From Dipodascopsis uninucleata var. uninucleata (Eukaryota; Ascomycota; Lipomycetes; Lipomycetales; Lipomycetaceae): DNA of 64,000 nucleotides. The notes under the pieces were generated by a model. It ran no database searches. It saw only the letters and a program-made list of their open reading frames with translations, and had not been told where the DNA came from. Shown here piece after piece: positions 22,496-33,627 of this stretch. Made by a program: the position numbers and the translations under genes. Numbering within the stretch: position 1 is the stretch's first letter; the number at the start of each line of letters is the position of its first letter. The stretch spans positions 558,001 to 622,000 of the forward strand of contig JAJLTO010000005.1 in NCBI GenBank assembly GCA_030568195.1, in the 5' to 3' direction.

Positions 22496-23085
22496 TCATA
22501 ACGTAGAGTCAAATTCATCTACAGCAGCAGCACTTGTCGTAACTCCCCATTTTCCTCTCTCTCGTCCATCATTAAGCTTGACTTCCAAAATACTGGATGG
22601 CATCTGATCTTTTGGAATTATAGCCTGCTCTAAATTCCTCTTCTTCAGTTCTTCATCTTTGGCTTGGCGTTCAGAAGACGCCATTTCGATTGCTGACATT
22701 TTGGCGAATGTACTCGGACTTGTTTCTCCCAGTAGAATGCGCTCTCGAATATCGTTTTTCTTGTCTTTAAGTGAAATTAAGTGTGCCCGAACGGATGATT
22801 TATATCGAGGACCGGTATTTGCTCCAGAGTCCTTATAAATTTCTTCTTCGATGGCTAGTCCGAGTTCGTTTATGTCAGTGTCCTTCGCCAACTCCGATAT
22901 ATGAAGTGCTTCGATTATAGCCGATTGAGACTACTGGCCACTTTAGCAAGGCTCCATAATATTAACAATCTCTATCATCAATAGTTTCATACCTTTTTTC
23001 TATTAGTTGACTCTGCCGCAGTAATATCTACATCACTGATTTTGGCCGTAGCTCGCCTTGAAGGCGCTGATGATCTCCTTGGCAT
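22496..23085 (-). CDS. stand-alone TFIIS central-domain protein lacking a zinc ribbon
   Basis: Two exons: 23085-22993 and 22930-22496; the 62-bp intron starts GTATGA and ends CAGTAG. The product is 175 aa. A basic N-terminus (MPRRSSAPSRRATAK) precedes a TFS2M domain over about residues 35-140: LAIEEEIYKDSG, YKSSVRAHLISLKDKKN, IRERILLGETSPSTFAKMS and IEMASSERQAKDEELKKRN. In TFIIS this three-helix domain binds RNA polymerase II. Missing are the N-terminal LW domain, the C-terminal zinc ribbon with its catalytic Asp-Glu hairpin, and the PHD and SPOC domains of Bye1/PHF3. The leader stays open back to an acceptor-like TTGCAG near 23112 and would add YNLRSR, so an extra 5' exon is possible. Likely a transcription or chromatin protein. 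Confidence 0.75.
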
Positions 23086-23709
23086 GGCACGCGACCTCAG
23101 ATTATATTCCTTCTGCAATAATACTATCCAAGTTCAATTAAAAAAACATTAGTGAAAAATCACTTTGCAGTGCCAGAAGAGACATATCTGTAGTTACAAA
23201 TTTGGTAGGTTTGCGTTTTATGGAATATTACCAGGCGCAGGATGTATCATTTGCTCTATAATGCTTTCGAATGTGAACGCAAATGCGAGAGGTTGGGAGA
23301 ACTGCCATATCACGTGATAAGCACCAATGCTCTTTTAACAACCTACAGAATGAAAATTTATCTGAGAATAATAGAGGTGCCTTTTTGTAATAATCAAAAA
23401 TCGAGATGGCTAGCAATAATCAAAAATTCAATATAGCTGATTAAAGCAAGGATGGAAACAAATACCTACTCAAGATAAACAGGATCCATTTGCGCGTCTG
23501 ATAACTGTCTATACTATCATAATCAATAAAATTAATAACTGAAAGCGTGGACAGTTTATCAACTGTTTTTCTCTTTCGAATGAAGAGAGAGCTTTATAGT
23601 AGATTTCAGTAATAGCTACAATTTTCTTTTTCTGTTAAAATAGAATATGAGAATAAAGAAAAAATAGAGAAATAAATAACATAGGTAACTTTATATAAAA
23701 ACACGAAAA
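23086..23709. other. intergenic upstream of the TFIIS-like gene
   Basis: Apart from the E-box palindrome at 23308-23319, this holds the 3' region of the Ser-rich protein gene. It may include an unrecognised 5' exon of the TFIIS-like gene (a candidate start at 23308 on the minus strand has no supporting homology). Confidence 0.4.
23308..23319. promoter_or_regulatory. palindrome TATCACGTGATA (Cbf1-type E-box)
   Basis: A 12-bp perfect palindrome centred on CACGTG. The RTCACRTG core is the classic site of the fungal bHLH factor Cbf1 (CDEI). It lies about 225 bp upstream of the TFIIS-like ATG and about 400 bp beyond the 3' end of the Ser-rich protein gene. It may drive the TFIIS-like gene; function is inferred. 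Confidence 0.45.
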
Positions 23710-26700
23710 TCATTCTTGCTGGTTATGTAGCTTGCCACTTTTGCGCGAATTCCAAGATTCAATATTTCCACTCTTTACAGATGATGCATTCCAGCCGCCC
23801 CGTTTGCTGGTACTACTACCATGGTACTGACTATTAGAAGCCGCTGTGTGTACCGGTATAAGAGTATGTTCACGCATACCAGGTATCAATATCTTGTAAG
23901 CATTACTTCCTCCACCACGACGTTGTGAATTAAAAGGATTCGATATAGGAGAAACTGACGATAGAGCAGACGATATCATACCAACGAAATCATTTGGTAC
24001 TTTTCTTGTTATGTAGAATGTATCCACAACCGTCGTCCTTCGTTTAGAATGATCAGACGAGTAAGAGGATTTTGGAGTGAACGACGAAGGATAATTAGGG
24101 AAGTTTATCAGAGGTCTAAGCTTTTCACCCAGTTCTGTCTTGCCATGTACCTTAAATTCAGATTCATCATCACCAAAATTGAAAATTTCTACTGAGTTGG
24201 TAACCAGACTCGCAGGCGATGAAGAACTTGTAGGTTTTTGAATAGGCGATGGTACCGCAAGACTACCAATACCACTTCCACCAGACAATTGACCTTCGGA
24301 TCTAGAAGAGCCTGCCTCACTGCCAATTACACCTCTTGCAGCTCCAAATATCTTTGAATGCTCACCTGAATGGCCACCAAGTGTCATGGCGATACGAGAT
24401 TGTACAGCCTCAATAGCACCAATAGAAGGTATCCTACTACTTCCTATATATCCAACCCCTGAACCGACATTCGTAGGTACACTATTACCCTCTTTTCTAT
24501 GTGTAGTCAGACCATTGCCAAATCCTGAATGGACTTGCCTAACAGGATGCGAAAATGTCGAGTCCAAAATGTCTGGAGAGTACCTTGAAGAATAAAATTT
24601 CAAATCGTTATTCTTTAACCGCGAATGAGTCTCAGGAGACTGCATACCAGAGAAATGAATTGGCGGCGTACCAGCTTGCTGTGAATTACCAGTAGGAGGT
24701 GGTGGAGGCAAGTGTACCTTAGGAGTAATACTTCCAGACTCATCTGATAGACTATGCACAGACTGTGAGAGAAATAGTGCATCGTCTGAAAGATTATCCC
24801 CAAGATCGTCGAAACCCGCGGATACGTCAAACTTATGGCTCTTGTCCGACATTCCAGAGTGAGAACGCATGCCAGAGTGAGATATCATACTGCTGTTAGA
24901 AACATCACCACGTCCTATAGATCGCGGCGTACCAGAAGGAAAAAACCTTGAAAGTGATCTAGAAGACGATGACGGCGAAGAACCATGAATCTCCTCTTTT
25001 GACTTTCCATCCAAAGATACATTCTCCGCTGACTGTGACACTGATGAGGGAGGTAGTTTGCCCTTTGGAGATGTTAATGGGGTACCAACGGGTGGAGGTA
25101 CGCTATGGGACGTAGGTTGACTAACTGATGGTCCGTGAGAGTTTAAACTATCCTTCGAAGAACTAGAAAATGGACGTCGCCAATTCTCCAGCAACTTCCC
25201 TCCCGGTGATGACTTCGAAGAGTTCCATTCAGTATCACCACCAGCGACATTATTGTTAGAGCCATTAAGAAATGGTTGCAATTCGACAGAATTGTTTCCA
25301 GAATTTTCTGAAGTTTGGTAATGGCTCTTACTGCCCACCGGTCCCCATACACTATCGCCACCATTAACTAGACTTCGCACATAGTGAGCTGATCGATGAC
25401 CACTATCATTGAAGCCTCCACGGCTCCAAGGACTTGAGCGATTACCTATAACATGCCGTGAATTTTCCCATCCAGAATTATGTGAATTCACCGGTGAATG
25501 ACTTTCACTCTTGGTGGCTACAGTTGCTCTGCTAACAGGTGGAGACTGTCCCGCAGATGGCTCAGCAATCAAAAATTCAATAGCAGCGGTGACAGAAGCA
25601 TCCATTGTATCAGCATCAGAAGATGATACCGATTGCTTCCGCCTCGCCTTGTCCAATACAGGAGGCTCGATCGTGTTATAGTGCGCCTGAGAATCATCGT
25701 CTTTACTGGAACCTGTCGCGGACTGGGAGTCGTTGTGAGTGCGTTTCTGTACAGAAGCATCTTCTTGCTTCTTTAGCACAATTTCCTCAGCCTTTCGTCT
25801 AGCTGCCTCAAGTCTCTCTTGTTCTCTTCTTGCTTCTTCTTCTTTACGTCTGCGGGCATTCTCTATTGAGCTCTTCATAACTTGCTCTTGTTGTACCGTG
25901 ATATGTGCCGGTCTTCGTGTATTATCATCTCCTTCTGCATCTGCGTCATCATGGTGCAGCTGACTATGTGTCAACCTAGGAGAAGGATCCGTAGAACGAG
26001 GTTGAGATTGATCATCAGATACGGAAAGTGCTGTTCCCTCTAGTGGCTCGTCACCAGGGGATATGCCACGTCGCATGCCACCATCGTGCGACATTCTTCG
26101 GCGCCCAGTACTACTGACACTAGATGAACCTCTTCTTTCATACGGATCGCGTCGCTCTACGCCATTGTGGCTACCCACACCGAATATTCTAGATCTACGA
26201 CCACCCAAGCCTCTTCTCCAAACAGACTCCATTTGGCCCGATCTATCATTGTATAGCTCCCCTCGAGAACCACCATCATACCTATCAAAATCAAGATCTG
26301 AAAATCTATCCCTTGGTAATATTATAGGATTCTGTTGTCGAGCATCCTGTGAATAGCGTCTTTCGGAATCATGGCCGTATGGAGTTGCATGCCTATGATC
26401 TTCGGCATAATAATGATGATCATCACCAGGTCTATCATGACTATTACCACTCTCGCCTGTAGCAGCAGATATCGAGACTGGATCCACGTGAGGTATTGAT
26501 GCCCAAGGTGAGTGCTGTGGAGCCTGGACCTCATGTATTGAAGAAATTCTTTCACTAGATTCTCGATCTTTACTACTTGTAGCTGAACGAATAAGACTAT
26601 TACTATTTCTACCATGGCTGTAATCAGCATTTTTCCTCTCGTTTGGTCGACCTTCACGTTGTCGCATATCTGGACTCTTTTCTTGGACTATTCTACCTTC

Positions 26701-27999
26701 CGTAGATTGGCCTTTAGCCACTTCGTCTTGTGATAAAACCACTTTGGTTCCATCTCCAAACTCAATTGTATCGCCCCAATCTTCGTCGTCATCATCCTAC
26801 CAGTTCCAGTTTTGTCAGAGCTTTGCATCAAAATTAAATGATCATGGACTATCAATAATACTTACATCATCCCATTTTGAATCTTTATGCTCATGCTCTG
26901 TTGATATACTCTCCGTCAGATGAATACCAAGCTTCTTCAGTTCATCTTCCGAAATATCCTTATGAGCTTTTGGAATAGGATTTGCGACTATGATTATACA
27001 ACAATCAAACGTTAATTTTTGCCTTTTCTACGAAAGGAAATTGCACACCACATTACATACCTTGACCTTTATTCCAAACTTGTCCAAAAGACTTTGATGA
27101 TGAACCAGATGCAGAGTGTAGTCCAGCACTACCTGGTCGTGGAGATAGTGATGAATCTCGCCTTAAAGGCGCTAAAGTAAACGAGCCAGTGGATGTCGAA
27201 AGCTTTGGTGTCATTCGTAGCTTCGCAGAGATAGCACCAGCCTGTGCTGATTGTGGAGATGTCGACAGTGGCACTACATAAATGATGCATAGTTAGTTAA
27301 AGCAGTAACGGAAAAAATATGAGTTCATATTTTAGATATACCTTTTTCATTTGAGGACTTCGTTGCACCAGCTGAACCTTGTAACTGACGAAATACAGCA
27401 TTGAGAGATTGAGATTTAAACGATTTTTTAGCTGAAGCAGCGTTTTTGGAACTGGAACTGGATGATTTCATCATAGGCATATTTGATTTTGCAAACGCAT
27501 CTTGCATATCATTTAGTGGTGTTGATACAGACTGTTCACTGCCAGTACTCATATCCTTTTGCTGGTCTACCACATCGCTATCATGGCTCCTATCATTATT
27601 ACTGATATTAGACACTAATTTCTTAAATTCATCATCAGTATTAGCCCCTGAATCAACTCCAGCAGAGTCAAACTCCATGGCTGTCGTAATCGAACTGTTG
27701 TGTGCTGTCTGCGATTCTATCAAGTTTTCGCTCTCACGAAGCGCATGCCGTTGCTGGTCCTCAAACGACACTTTTGCATTCTCACTCTGCCCGTTTATAT
27801 TCACCGATAGCGGATCAGGGCCCTCTGCCTCTATTCTTTCTGGCTTGAAGCCCTCTTCGTTAGTTGAAGTAATAGACTCAGATGCAGAAATAAAAGGACG
27901 AGGTCCTAGTGAAACACTTTTTGCTGGCTCTTCAGTGGTCTCGGGAAGATGCAAGACCTGCGGATCGTTCTGGGGCTTTGAAGAATCATTTCCTTCCAT
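23710..27999 (-). CDS. large Ser-rich, mostly disordered protein of unknown function
   Basis: Four exons: 27999-27342, 27273-27061, 26987-26866, 26796-23710, giving 1359 aa; the introns (69-73 bp) start GTATAT, GTATGT and GTAAGT, all with matching phase. The product is hydrophilic, very rich in Ser, Gly, His and Pro, with no membrane segment. Four islands look ordered: PIPKAHKDISEDELKKLGI (around residue 293-311), an acidic stretch joined across exons 3 and 4 (WDDDDDDEDWGDTIEFGDGTK, around 329-349), a charged helix near 600-650 (ARRKEEEARREQERLEAARR), and a region near 1220-1270 ending VDTFYITRKVPNDFVGMIS. I do not recognise the family. The charged helix inside long disorder resembles mRNA-granule or translation-linked proteins, which is only an impression. 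Confidence 0.7.
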
Positions 28000-29349
28000 A
28001 ATCCTGATAAAAGAAGTAGATGAAAAGATATATGTCAGTGATGTTCTTCTCTTTCTCTTGTCTCCTTCTATATACGATGGCCGCCCATAAAGATTTCTCT
28101 CCCACTATCTCGCAAATCTCTCAAATATATTTTTTTTCTGTCCAAGGAACTCGCCACGACTATTCTCATTCCACTATCAATTCAATCATACAATTGAATC
28201 TTCTGAAAATCAGAAAAAGAAAGCTCAATATAGTGTGCGGGGAAAGAGGCAAAAAATTTTGTCGCGGTCCTGCTTCTCTCATCCAAATCCGGATGCGTGG
28301 ACGTGAAGAAGCAATAGAAGAAAAATTGCTACCAATTTTCTCCCACAACCAATACCACTCAACCACAAAAACTCACATATTTAATCTTTACTTCACCAAA
28401 TAATCCAAATGTAAATTAAATCAAACTATGTCTTGCAATCTTCTGAAACTTACCAATGAAATATCGTTGTATCAGGTCAACTTATCGGGCTGCGAGAGGC
28501 TCTGCAAGCACAGAACTGTGAAGTCCGAATTTCTAACGCCTCAGCGATACACGCCGGGAATATCGAATGTACCAGAATTGAAACGCCCGGCAGAAGCTTG
28601 CTATCTAAGAAAGCTTGGAAATCGCGTAATAATCAACTGCTGTACTTTCACCTTTTTAGCTCTGGTGAATTCAGGCTCAGAGCTGGTCCGCTTTGTGTAG
28701 ATTTTAATGTAAAACTAGGGAAAGTAAAGAGAGGGTTATACCACTCAGGATAAAAAAATCGCTTTGATTTCTTTTACTGTAACTTTTGGTGGAGCGGGGC
28801 GTTCTACTATATAACTGACAAATTTTTTCTTAATAGCACTAACCCAGTACACAACACTGATCAATCACTCGAGTGCTAAACCAACAGTTCACACAGTTTC
28901 TACAATGATAGTGATAATAAATGGAATACAAGACAGTAATAAGAGAGTCATACTCAAGAGGACGATTGCTGACCTTAAATATGGAGTACAGAGGAATCAG
29001 CAGCAGTAGCGTAAGCAACCAACAAGTGAAGACGCGCTGAAAAAACGTAAATTGAAATCAAAATTATGGCATTGGATATAGCGAATACAAAGGAATCAGA
29101 AAGCAGTACAAAATAAAAGATAACGTAAATAGTAAGTTATCGTGAAATGAAGTTGTATATATAATAATATGATAATCATTACTCTAATGGATACAAGTTT
29201 TACCAAACTTATAAGAATAATATGTCCTATATTTAATATTGTACTTCTATACAAATAGACAGCTCCAAAATCAGTTGATCAAGGAATATCTTCAGTGACA
29301 GCGCTTGACATTTTGAACAACCTCCTTATCACTAAAAAGAACTATGTGC
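28000..29349. other. 1.35 kb intergenic with no supported gene
   Basis: It covers the promoter of the Ser-rich protein gene and the 3' side of ATP17. A 90-codon plus-strand frame (28428-28700) and short frames at 28020-28403 lack any family signal. No RNA gene recognised. Confidence 0.5.
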
Positions 29350-30234
29350 TTAGTGATGCTCACTCTCACCCTTGTGATGTTTCACTGCAAAATACTCAGT
29401 CAGTAGCTAATCAACTCAAAATAATATCAATAATTATTAAAAAAAACATACAGTGGAACTGGTAGTCGATAGTATAGCTGATCTGCACAGTAGATAATTC
29501 TTTGTTAGTATCTAGATAAATAAGATCCGTATCGGCATCTATAAATCTCATCTTCGTCCCAAATCATTACTTACGAGGAAAACAGCAATAATCAAGTGAA
29601 CCTATAAAGATTAAAAGATAGCAGTCAGTAACCATAATTTAAACCTGCTGAAGACAAATTATTATTAAATTTCACTTACCAATGGCTTGCCGGAGGAATT
29701 GTCGCCGTCGACGTACTTAGCCTTATATCGACTATATTAAAAAAAAGAATAATATTAGACCAGTTCTTATACATCGTTACTCGTTTTTAATACTCTCGGA
29801 TCAACATTCATTACTGCAAAATTCCTAAGGATACTATGCGATAATAGTATCCGTCTTTATATATAATGCTAAACATACCCAACGAGACCGGATGGTTTGG
29901 TCTCCGGAACCTTTCCACGGGGCAATCCCTTGTAGAAGTCGACAACGCTAGTAAGGCGCTTGGCACCAGGTGCAGCACCCAAATTCTATACAAAAATATT
30001 TATGTCAATGATGTGTTGATTCATTCACTTCTCATAATGCATCCCAGCTACCGACTCGTACGTCGTACAAGCGCTCTCATTGGTCTGATCATCGAGAAAC
30101 CGAAATATATATTACAACTCTCTTAATAGCATCCATTACTATGCCATCTAAAAGCAACAATTGAAACATACCGAAGCCGAAGCAATCTTAGGTGGAATAA
30201 GAGTCGAGAGCTGGCGCTTAATAATGAACGACAT
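29350..30234 (-). CDS. ATP17: mitochondrial F1Fo ATP synthase subunit f
   Basis: Small single-helix subunit of the Fo membrane part of ATP synthase in the inner mitochondrial membrane. Six tiny exons: 30234-30172, 29985-29879, 29731-29680, 29601-29575, 29482-29452, 29384-29350; all donors are GTATGT or GTAAGT, and TACTAAC precedes exon 5. The joined product is 104 aa (yeast Atp17 101). It opens MSFIIKRQLSTLIPPK (yeast MIFKRAVSTLIPPK), continues NLGAAPGAKR, DFYKGLP and RYKAKYVDGDNSSGKPL, has one membrane helix (HLIIAVFLISYTIDY) and ends FHLKHHKGESEHH (yeast FHLRHHKGAEEH). Exon 4 is only 27 bases. The gene is divergent from the complex I gene NDUFS4. Confidence 0.95.
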
Positions 30235-30540
30235 TTTGATATAGTTCCGTATTCTAATGAAAACAAAATTCTCAGGAAAGGAGGATTTGTAAAAGAAAAG
30301 AAAAGAGTATGAGCTCCTAAGATACAACACCCGATGCTATAATATTTTACTATAGTGGCACATATGCACGCGGTTTCTGCATTTAAGTAGACCAACCACA
30401 CACGCTCATTTTTCTCCTAACATCACGGTTTTCCAGGTGATTTTAGTACCAGTTGGAAATTCAAGTGTATATTTCTACTACTTCACAACTAGTTCATAGA
30501 TAAATCTAACAACTGTCGAGTTCAAGTCGAATTTGTCAAA
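30235..30540. promoter_or_regulatory. shared divergent promoter of ATP17 and NDUFS4
   Basis: 306 bp separate the two start codons, which encode subunits of ATP synthase and complex I. No TATA box is convincing and no exact CCAAT (HAP site) was found near the middle; a CCAAC-containing ACCAACCACACAC lies around 30391-30403. Confidence 0.6.
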
Positions 30541-31244
30541 ATGAATAGTTTACAGAGGTTCGCAGCTACTTCAAGAATAGTATCTGGTCGTACTGCGAGA
30601 CCAAGGTATTTCATGGTCTCACGATTCAACTCTACTACTGCTGAAGAAAAACTTCCCGCAGAGGCCGATAAGACAACGTCGGTTCCTACTCCAAGATATG
30701 ATATTATCAGCGGTGCTCCAGTGGAATTGAGCACCAAAAGAACTGTTAGAATATACCAACGTGCAAAGACAGCTATGCAGAGTGGTACTTTTGGTTAGTA
30801 TTTTCTTACTACGTCGGAGACACGGGAATGCAGTAATAGCTTTCTTGACTGAAAGTTTTGTTATACGCCGTCGTTATGTTTAGAATATCAGCTAACAATT
30901 TTTAAATATAGAAACTAAGCCATGGAGATTGGACTGGGACATTGATCAGAAGCTGAATAGATGGGAAAATGATATGATGGGATGGCAGAGCAGTGGTGAC
31001 TACATGCAGGCTACCCAGGTCAAGTTCAAATCAAAGGAAGATGCAGTTAGATTCGCTACCAATCAAGGATGGGATTATTACGTCGTTGAGCCACATAAGC
31101 GTGACTTCAGACCAAAGGTATGATAATTTCAAGAACAGGTTTATTCGATGTAAGTCTGCATTACTGACAGTGATTTCGATATAGCAATATGCCACAAATT
31201 TCCTCCACAGTCCTGGCCCTCTCAAGCATATTCGAACAAAGTAA
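30541..31244 (+). CDS. NDUFS4: complex I subunit NDUFS4 (21 kDa / NUYM homologue)
   Basis: Accessory subunit of mitochondrial NADH:ubiquinone oxidoreductase, at the matrix arm near the NADH module. Three exons: 30541-30793, 30912-31117, 31185-31244; donors GTTAGT and GTATGA, acceptors ATATAG. Product 172 aa. The N-terminus ([23 protein letters not shown]) is an Arg-rich presequence. The core reads [60 protein letters not shown] and ends [15 protein letters not shown], all typical of NDUFS4. Its presence shows that the organism keeps proton-pumping complex I, which Saccharomyces and Schizosaccharomyces lack. It is convergent with the OCA1-like gene. Confidence 0.95.
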
Positions 31245-31546
31245 TCGACACCGAATTTTGTATCTGTTTCATATTGATATATCCGATCATTTTAATTTTA
31301 TAGTATCACTATAATAGACTTACTTCACGTCATTTTAATTTATTTACTGATTGGAAGTGTTACGCCCACAATGTCCATGTTAATACTATGGGTACCAAAA
31401 TGATATAGGTAAAGAAAACCCAATTCAACGCTATTTAACAAAATCATTCATCAATAATATACAGTCACTAGTCACGACGTAGTATGTAACATAATAGAAT
31501 AAGGTGCCACAGATTAATGTGGGCACGAACAAGATACCTTGATTTC
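31245..31546. other. intergenic between convergent NDUFS4 and OCA1-like gene
   Basis: 302 AT-rich bases, 3' regions of both genes; nothing else recognised. Confidence 0.4.
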
Positions 31547-32354
31547 TCAGTTTAGCAGGAATGGCGGAGCAGCAGATGGATCTATATCTAACGAACTTGT
31601 ATCGAATGCCTTCGAGTTGTTTATTAGAGAGTGCTATTGAAGTCGATAAATAATATATTACTGCTCACCTCTATGTGTAACTCTATCAGAACACGTTTTC
31701 TTGAGCCTGCAAATCTGCGATATTCTTCAGAGACGCTGTTTGATATGTGACGTATTAGCTCACCCTTACAAGAAATACAAAACTTTATTCACGAATTGTT
31801 TAAACTGACCTAGCCAAATTCCATCTCTGAACTCTTCTTAGACATCCTATAACTGTTCCGGTTCTATGGCGTCCCATACCTCCGCAAACAAGTAGTGGAT
31901 AGTTTCGCTTGTCGGCAATGATCTCGAGAGCGCGAACGATTGAGCTTTCAGGTAACTGATCCCACGGGTTTGACGTCCCTTTTGACGATCTATGAGATGG
32001 TGTACCATCGATTATCGTATCATGTTCATCTGTTTCAATATCCGTCGTATTTTCTAAACCAAGATGATACATGTGAATTCCATTGCTACGACAAAAAGAA
32101 CGGAAAACCTCTGGTGGATCTTCCATCTCAAGCCAAGTCACAGCTGTCAAATTCAAATCTGCCAGAAACGGAAAATTTATAGGCGATGGCTGACCTGACC
32201 TATACAGCTGATCCTCTACAGGGCAAAAATTCAGAGGTGGCACTAACTTCTGAAAGGGAGCATGCTGTAGAGTTCCTACAACAGATCCTGTGCTGCTGTT
32301 CGTTGACGACGGTGAGTTAGAGTCGAAATCGTCTTCGATTAAATCTTCAGCCAT
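31547..32354 (-). CDS. OCA1: Oca1-like member of the Siw14/OCA phosphatase-fold family
   Basis: OCA/Siw14 proteins are atypical dual-specificity phosphatase-fold proteins; Siw14 removes phosphate from inositol pyrophosphates, and several OCA members form one complex. Three exons: 32354-31810, 31735-31669, 31609-31547, giving 224 aa. Intron 1 starts with the unusual GTCAGT; splicing restores WNLASVSEEYRRFAGS, and the last exon completes ELHIEAFDTSSLDID, so all three exons are supported by the family. The N-terminal mark is PPLNFCPVEDQLYRSGQPS. The P-loop is VCGGMGRHRTGT: C-x5-R is intact, but the His before the Cys found in most such enzymes is Val. The frame is open further upstream to 32507; I start at MAEDLIEDD because the extra part does not resemble the family. 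Confidence 0.82.
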
Positions 32355-32672
32355 AATTTCAGTATAATATTGATGCTTTCCAACGACTAGTTGGCTCCTC
32401 TGACTTTTTTGATGGTTTGGTTCTCTGAAGGTCAGAAATAATTCTGTGCGTAGAAAAATAGTCTGCCTATGCGGCCATTCTACTCTGCTAGAGGTGAGTC
32501 CTGGCACTAAATGTAATGGAAATTATTCATAAGTATTCCCAACGAAAAAATAATTGTGAACTTCTGAGTTTAGTGACCCAGTCCACTACTCTATTATTTG
32601 TACATTACTATTGCGCAATTTTGCAGTGTCCGCATTAATACGACTCTCTCTCATCCATAGCACCATAAAGAT
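32355..32672. promoter_or_regulatory. divergent promoter region, OCA1-like and U1A/U2B''-like genes
   Basis: 318 bp between divergent starts. No TATA box or other clear element seen. Confidence 0.4.
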
Positions 32673-33627
32673 ATGGCGGAATTGGAAGGCAAAAAGAATA
32701 AGGATGGATCACCTTCGCAAACGTGAGTATATAAGAAATTTTTAAGACTCATCAGCGTTTGTCTGATTCGAGAAATAGATTCGCTCGAAAATCAAGTTTG
32801 TTAATATGAATTTATAATATAGCCTATATGTTCGAAACTTAGATGAGAATATAAAAATACCAATTCTTAAGGAATCATTGGAGATCGTATTTTCTGAATT
32901 CGGACAAATATTGGATATAATAGCACATAAAAACATACGAATGCGTGGTCAGGCATTTGTGGTCTTTAACGACATGAAAGCTGCTGCTCAGGCCAAGGAA
33001 GAAGTTCAAGGGTTTCAGTTGTTTGAACAACCGATGGTATGAGACTCTCTCTTAATATAAGAATTAAACGCGTTTCTATGAGATTATTGATAAACTAACA
33101 TGCAGATGCAGGTGATTGAATTTGCAAAATCAAAAAGTGATGCAATAGTCAAGAAGATAGGTGAAGAAGCATTTGAAGAACACAAGAAACTCCGACTAGA
33201 AGCAAAAGGTATGTTATTATGGCATCATGATAAATGCTGATATATATAAATTATTGTAATTTGCTAATATGCGGGTATAGAACGGCGGAAAGCTGAAGAA
33301 GCGGAGCAAGCCAAGAAGAAGAAGCGACCAGCAGGAGCACTCGCTTCTGGCAGACCAAGTAAGAAAGCAATGGGCATCGCAGACGAATTATTACCACCGA
33401 ATAAAATTTTATTCTTACAGAACCTGCCAGACGATATTACGGCAGACATGCTTACAGAAGTTTTCGAGCGTTTCAATGGGTTTTTTGAAGTACGACTTGT
33501 TCCTGGACGTAAAGGTATTGCTTTCATCGAGTACGAAACCGATGAGAACGCAGTCGAAGCCAAAGAAGGAACGAAAGATATTGTTTTTGACAACAAGACT
33601 CCTAAGATTACATATGCACGCAAATGA
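32673..33627 (+). CDS. U1A/U2B''-type spliceosomal snRNP protein with two RRMs
   Basis: Binds a stem-loop of U1 or U2 snRNA in the nucleus. Four exons: 32673-32722, 32823-33036, 33112-33208, 33281-33627, giving 235 aa (human U2B'' 225, U1A 282). RRM1 shows RNP2 LYVRNLDENI and RNP1 MRGQAFVVF, followed by MVIEFAKSKSDAI, the counterpart of RIQYAKTDSD. A Lys/Ala-rich linker (RRKAEEAEQAKKKKRP) leads to RRM2 with ILFLQNLPDDIT and KGIAFIEYET. Exon 3 has two possible CAG acceptors six bases apart; I use the second (33111), which keeps the family spacing. A single U1A/U2B'' protein may serve both snRNPs, as in flies; here that is only a possibility. Confidence 0.9.

Noticed and set aside
28428-28700. 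90-codon plus-strand open frame
   Set aside because: No similarity to any family and no flanking splice or promoter signals; lies in an expected promoter region.
32355-32507. In-frame 51-codon extension of the OCA1-like protein
   Set aside because: Unlike family N-termini; MAEDLIEDD gives the expected length.
33037-33111. CUG-Ser genetic code
   Set aside because: CTG falls at conserved Leu positions in several genes (RRM2 of the U1A/U2B''-like protein, the end of TMA20), so the standard code applies.
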